From contig PUNP01000359.1 in assembly GCA_003551785.1 (NCBI GenBank), positions 1 through 7,942 on the forward strand: a stretch of DNA of 7,942 bases, written 5' to 3'. Every line of letters begins with the position of its first letter. The first letter of the stretch is position 1. Both the position numbers and the translations under genes were made by a program. The notes below the pieces were generated by a model, which had not been told where the DNA came from, made no database searches, and saw nothing but the letters and a program-made list of their open reading frames with translations. Shown one piece after another: positions 5,537-7,942 of the stretch. The DNA is from Candidatus Brocadiaceae bacterium (GTDB taxonomy: Bacteria > Planctomycetota > Brocadiia > SM23-32).

Positions 5537-7492
5537 ATGGCTGAGAAGACGAAAGGTAAAGTCAGGAGTGTTGACCCGGCGGCGCAAAAGATGGTGGAGC
5601 ACAGCGCGGAGAAAGGTTTTAATCTCGCATGGGATCGTTACGAAGCCGTTCAGCCACAGTGTCAGTTCGGGACATTGGGACTCTGCTGTAAGAACTGCAT
5701 GTTAGGGCCGTGCCGCATCGATCCGTTTGGCGAAGGCGCGGAATGCGGCGTATGCGGCGCGACGGTTGATATTATAGCGGCCAGGAATCTGGCTCGACAT
5801 GCTGCGGTAGGCACCGCCTCGCACTCCGATCATGGGCGTGATGTTGTCCATACTCTGCGGCTTGCGGCACAGGGCAAAGCGGAAGGGTATCAGGTCAAGA
5901 ACGAAACAAAACTGCGAAAACTCGCGGAAGAATTCGGACTTGATGCGGCGGACAAGAGCGTCGGTGATCTGGCGCAGGAGGTGGCCGAACTCGCTTACGC
6001 TGACTTCGGACGCCAGGAGGGCGTCTTGCGACTGGTTAACCGCGCGCCGGAGCCGCTCAGGGAAAAATGGAAACAGGCGGGCGTGACACCCGGCGGTGTG
6101 GATGCCGAAGTGGTCAGAGCACTTCATGCCACCCACATGGGCGTGGATAACGAACCCGTCCATATCCTGCGCACCGCTATAAAAACCTCACTCGCCGACG
6201 GATGGGGCGGCAGCATGTACGCTACCGACCTGAGCGACGTGCTCTTTGGCGGGCCCGACCCGCTGAAATCCCGCGCCAACCTCGGTGTCATACGCCCTGA
6301 GGCCGTCAACATCATCGTCCACGGCCATGAACCGACGCTCTCAGAGATGATCGTCGCCGCCTCCCAAACACCCGAAATGAAGGCAAAAGCCGAAGATGCG
6401 GGCGCCGACGGCATCCAGATCGCCGGTATCTGCTGCACCGCCAATGAAATCCTGATGCGCCACGGTATCCCGATCGCCGGTAATTTCCTCCAGCAGGAAC
6501 TGGCCGTCGCTACCGGCGCCGTGGATGCGATGGTGGTCGATGTGCAGTGTGTCTTTCCCAATGTCAGCCAATATGCCTCCTGCATGAGCACGCGCTTTAT
6601 CTCTACTTCAGCCAAGGCCCAGTTCGAAGGCCTGGAACATGTGGAATTCGAGGAAGGGAAGGGCCTGTCGGTAGCGAAGCAAATAGTTGGCAAAGCCATA
6701 GAAGCTTTTGCAGAACGTGGCGATGCTGAAACGCTCGTGCCGCCGGAGAACGAGGAACTGGTGGCCGGATATACCGTCGAAAGCATCTTCTCGACGCTCG
6801 GAGGCCGCTACCGTCCCTTGCTGCGCCCGCTCAATAACGCGATTAAGGACGGGCGCATTCGCGGAGTGGCCGGCGTCGTCGGTTGTAATACCGTCAAAAT
6901 GACACATGATGAAGGACACCTGAAAATGGTCAAAGAACTCATCCGCAATGACGTGCTGGTCGTGCAGACCGGATGTTCGGCCATTGCCTGCGGTAAGGCC
7001 GGGTTGATGAAACCTGAAGCGGCCGAGGTCTATGCCGGTGAGGGGCTGCGGGAGGTCTGCCGCGCCGTCGGTATAGCGCCCGTACTGCATGTCGGTTCCT
7101 GTGTCGATAATACCCGCATACTCATGGCCTGCGTGGAGATGGTGAAAGAGGGGGGGATCGGTGATGATATCTCCGAGCTGCCCGTTGCTGGCGCTGCTCC
7201 CGAGTGGATGAGCGAGAAGGCCATCGCTATCGCCCTGTATGTTGCTGCCAGCGGCATATACACCTGCCTCGGCGAATCGTTCCCTATCATGGGCGCGCCC
7301 AAAGTCCGCGATTATCTGCTGCGCGGGATGGAAGAAGATTTCGGCGGCAAACTCGCCTTCCAACCCGACCCCGTTAAGGCCGCCCGGCAGATGATTGAAC
7401 ATATCAATTCCAAACGGGAGGCGCTCGGACTGGATGATATGATGAATGAGCCGGTTCCGCCGGTGAAAGAAACTGCCGAAGTGGGAAGTTAA
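5537..7492 (+). CDS. cooS: Anaerobic Ni-Fe carbon monoxide dehydrogenase, catalytic subunit (CooS/AcsA type)
   Basis: This 651-aa protein is a full-length homodimeric CODH subunit that interconverts CO + H2O and CO2 + 2H+ + 2e-. The N-terminal FeS region carries C42, C50, C51, C54, C59 and C73 for the bridging D-cluster and the B-cluster. By alignment to Carboxydothermus CODH-II from memory, the Ni-Fe-S C-cluster ligands are all present: H264, C300, C338, C450, C480 and C522, with the active-site Lys at K561. In the proton-channel His series (HSDHGRDVVH) three His are kept (H96, H99, H105) and one is Asp (D102). Stretches such as DGWGGSMYATDL and NFLQQELA look closer to ACS-associated CODH (Moorella AcsA) than to CODH-II. 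The enzyme is cytoplasmic, with no signal peptide. The cooF-like gene follows after 58 bp with no terminator, so the two are probably co-transcribed. Confidence 0.97.
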   Translation: MAEKTKGKVRSVDPAAQKMVEHSAEKGFNLAWDRYEAVQPQCQFGTLGLCCKNCMLGPCRIDPFGEGAECGVCGATVDIIAARNLARHAAVGTASHSDHGRDVVHTLRLAAQGKAEGYQVKNETKLRKLAEEFGLDAADKSVGDLAQEVAELAYADFGRQEGVLRLVNRAPEPLREKWKQAGVTPGGVDAEVVRALHATHMGVDNEPVHILRTAIKTSLADGWGGSMYATDLSDVLFGGPDPLKSRANLGVIRPEAVNIIVHGHEPTLSEMIVAASQTPEMKAKAEDAGADGIQIAGICCTANEILMRHGIPIAGNFLQQELAVATGAVDAMVVDVQCVFPNVSQYASCMSTRFISTSAKAQFEGLEHVEFEEGKGLSVAKQIVGKAIEAFAERGDAETLVPPENEELVAGYTVESIFSTLGGRYRPLLRPLNNAIKDGRIRGVAGVVGCNTVKMTHDEGHLKMVKELIRNDVLVVQTGCSAIACGKAGLMKPEAAEVYAGEGLREVCRAVGIAPVLHVGSCVDNTRILMACVEMVKEGGIGDDISELPVAGAAPEWMSEKAIAIALYVAASGIYTCLGESFPIMGAPKVRDYLLRGMEEDFGGKLAFQPDPVKAARQMIEHINSKREALGLDDMMNEPVPPVKETAEVGS

Positions 7493-7550
7493 TCCCATGA
7501 AAGTTTTATCCCGATGAGTATCACACTAAAACAATGAGGGAGTGAATAAA

Positions 7551-7942
7551 ATGCTAACTGAACAGACCACATCCGAAGGCGAGGCGATCGTTGTTGATTT
7601 ATATAAATGCCTGGCGTGCAAAGGATGCGAAATCGAATGTGCTTTAGTGCACAGCTCAACGTCAGATATTGAGGAAGAATTTATATCAGGCCGCCCGCTC
7701 GTGCCGCGTGTCAGGGTTATCGCCGCCGCCGGCAGAGCCGTTCCGCTGCAGTGCCAGCAGTGCGAAGATGCGCCATGTGTCGAGGTCTGCCCGTCGGGTG
7801 CATTGTATAAGGACGGCATTACCGGGCGCACTTTGACAGCCGTGGGAAAATGTATAGGATGTAAATCATGCATCTTTGCCTGCCCGTTCGGCGCTGTCGA
7901 ATGGAATACCGGCCAGCATCGTTTGATTAAATGCGATCTCTG
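7551..7942 (+). CDS. CooF/HycB-like 4Fe-4S electron-transfer protein (3' end cut by window)
   Basis: The ATG at 7551 follows a GAGGGAG Shine-Dalgarno with 8-nt spacing, and the frame is open to the window end (130 complete codons). Cysteines fall in ferredoxin groups: C20-x2-C23-x2-C26-x3-C30, then C68-x2-C71-x4-C76-x3-C80, then C101-x2-C104-x2-C107-x3-C111. C128 (KCDL) would open the fourth group. This spacing is that of the DmsB/HycB/CooF iron-sulfur subunits with up to four [4Fe-4S] clusters. Directly after cooS, it most likely takes electrons from CODH and passes them to a partner oxidoreductase or hydrogenase; that partner lies outside the window. There is no signal peptide, so it is cytoplasmic. 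The product could equally be a general CODH-associated iron-sulfur protein; the C-terminus is needed to decide. Confidence 0.9.
   Translation, partial: MLTEQTTSEGEAIVVDLYKCLACKGCEIECALVHSSTSDIEEEFISGRPLVPRVRVIAAAGRAVPLQCQQCEDAPCVEVCPSGALYKDGITGRTLTAVGKCIGCKSCIFACPFGAVEWNTGQHRLIKCDL

Noticed and set aside
6608..7498. 296-codon - strand open frame
   Set aside because: It lies entirely antisense to the strongly supported cooS gene, which has all ligand residues, so it is a shadow of that gene's codon bias.
1..7942. CRISPR array, tRNA, rRNA, integrase or attachment site
   Set aside because: No regularly spaced identical repeats, no tRNA-like cloverleaf with a TTCGA-type T-loop, and no rRNA or recombinase sequence were seen on either strand.

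Overview
The window looks like chromosome from an anaerobic, probably uncultivated bacterium that uses nickel carbon monoxide dehydrogenase (CODH). The evidence is a complete, ligand-intact anaerobic CODH catalytic subunit (CooS/AcsA type), two CooC-type nickel-insertion ATPases just upstream, and the start of a polyferredoxin-like electron-transfer subunit (CooF/HycB type) just downstream. The Shine-Dalgarno sequences and a consensus sigma70-type promoter are bacterial. I cannot name the phylum. The short inverted hairpin repeats between genes are a style I associate with uncultivated sediment and groundwater lineages, but that is only an impression.

Layout. 1-111: the 3' end of an unrecognised + strand gene. 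291-1257: an overlapping pair encoding a membrane-anchored staphylococcal-nuclease-like protein and a small anchored OB-fold protein. 1256-1635: non-coding DNA with a terminal-inverted-repeat (MITE-like) element that contains an inverted pair of REP-like hairpins. 1636-3051 (- strand): a sodium-dependent amino-acid-type transporter of the NSS/SNF family. 3052-3726: a 675-bp non-coding stretch with a four-copy 14-bp tandem repeat, a likely promoter, a possible structured leader RNA and a second inverted REP-like pair. 3727-7942 (+ strand): the CODH cluster, in order cooC-like, cooC, cooS and cooF-like (cut by the window end).

How the genes fit together. CooC proteins are dimeric P-loop ATPases that help load nickel into the C-cluster of CODH. 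CooS interconverts CO and CO2, and the ferredoxin-like protein would carry the electrons. No acetyl-CoA synthase, corrinoid protein or hydrogenase gene is visible, so whether this CODH serves acetyl-CoA synthesis, CO oxidation or redox balance cannot be decided from this window. CooS resembles ACS-associated enzymes such as the Moorella AcsA from memory, but the neighbour is CooF-like.

Most notable points: (i) the first CooC paralogue has Arg in place of the signature lysine of the deviant Walker A motif but keeps the CxC nickel motif; (ii) the second cooC is preceded by a perfect TTGACA-17-TATAAT promoter that overlaps the previous gene's stop codon; (iii) the repeat pair before the CODH cluster shows compensatory stem changes; (iv) about 350 nt of apparently structured leader precedes the first cooC. 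I saw no decisive evidence of a wholly new system; these are the leads worth following.
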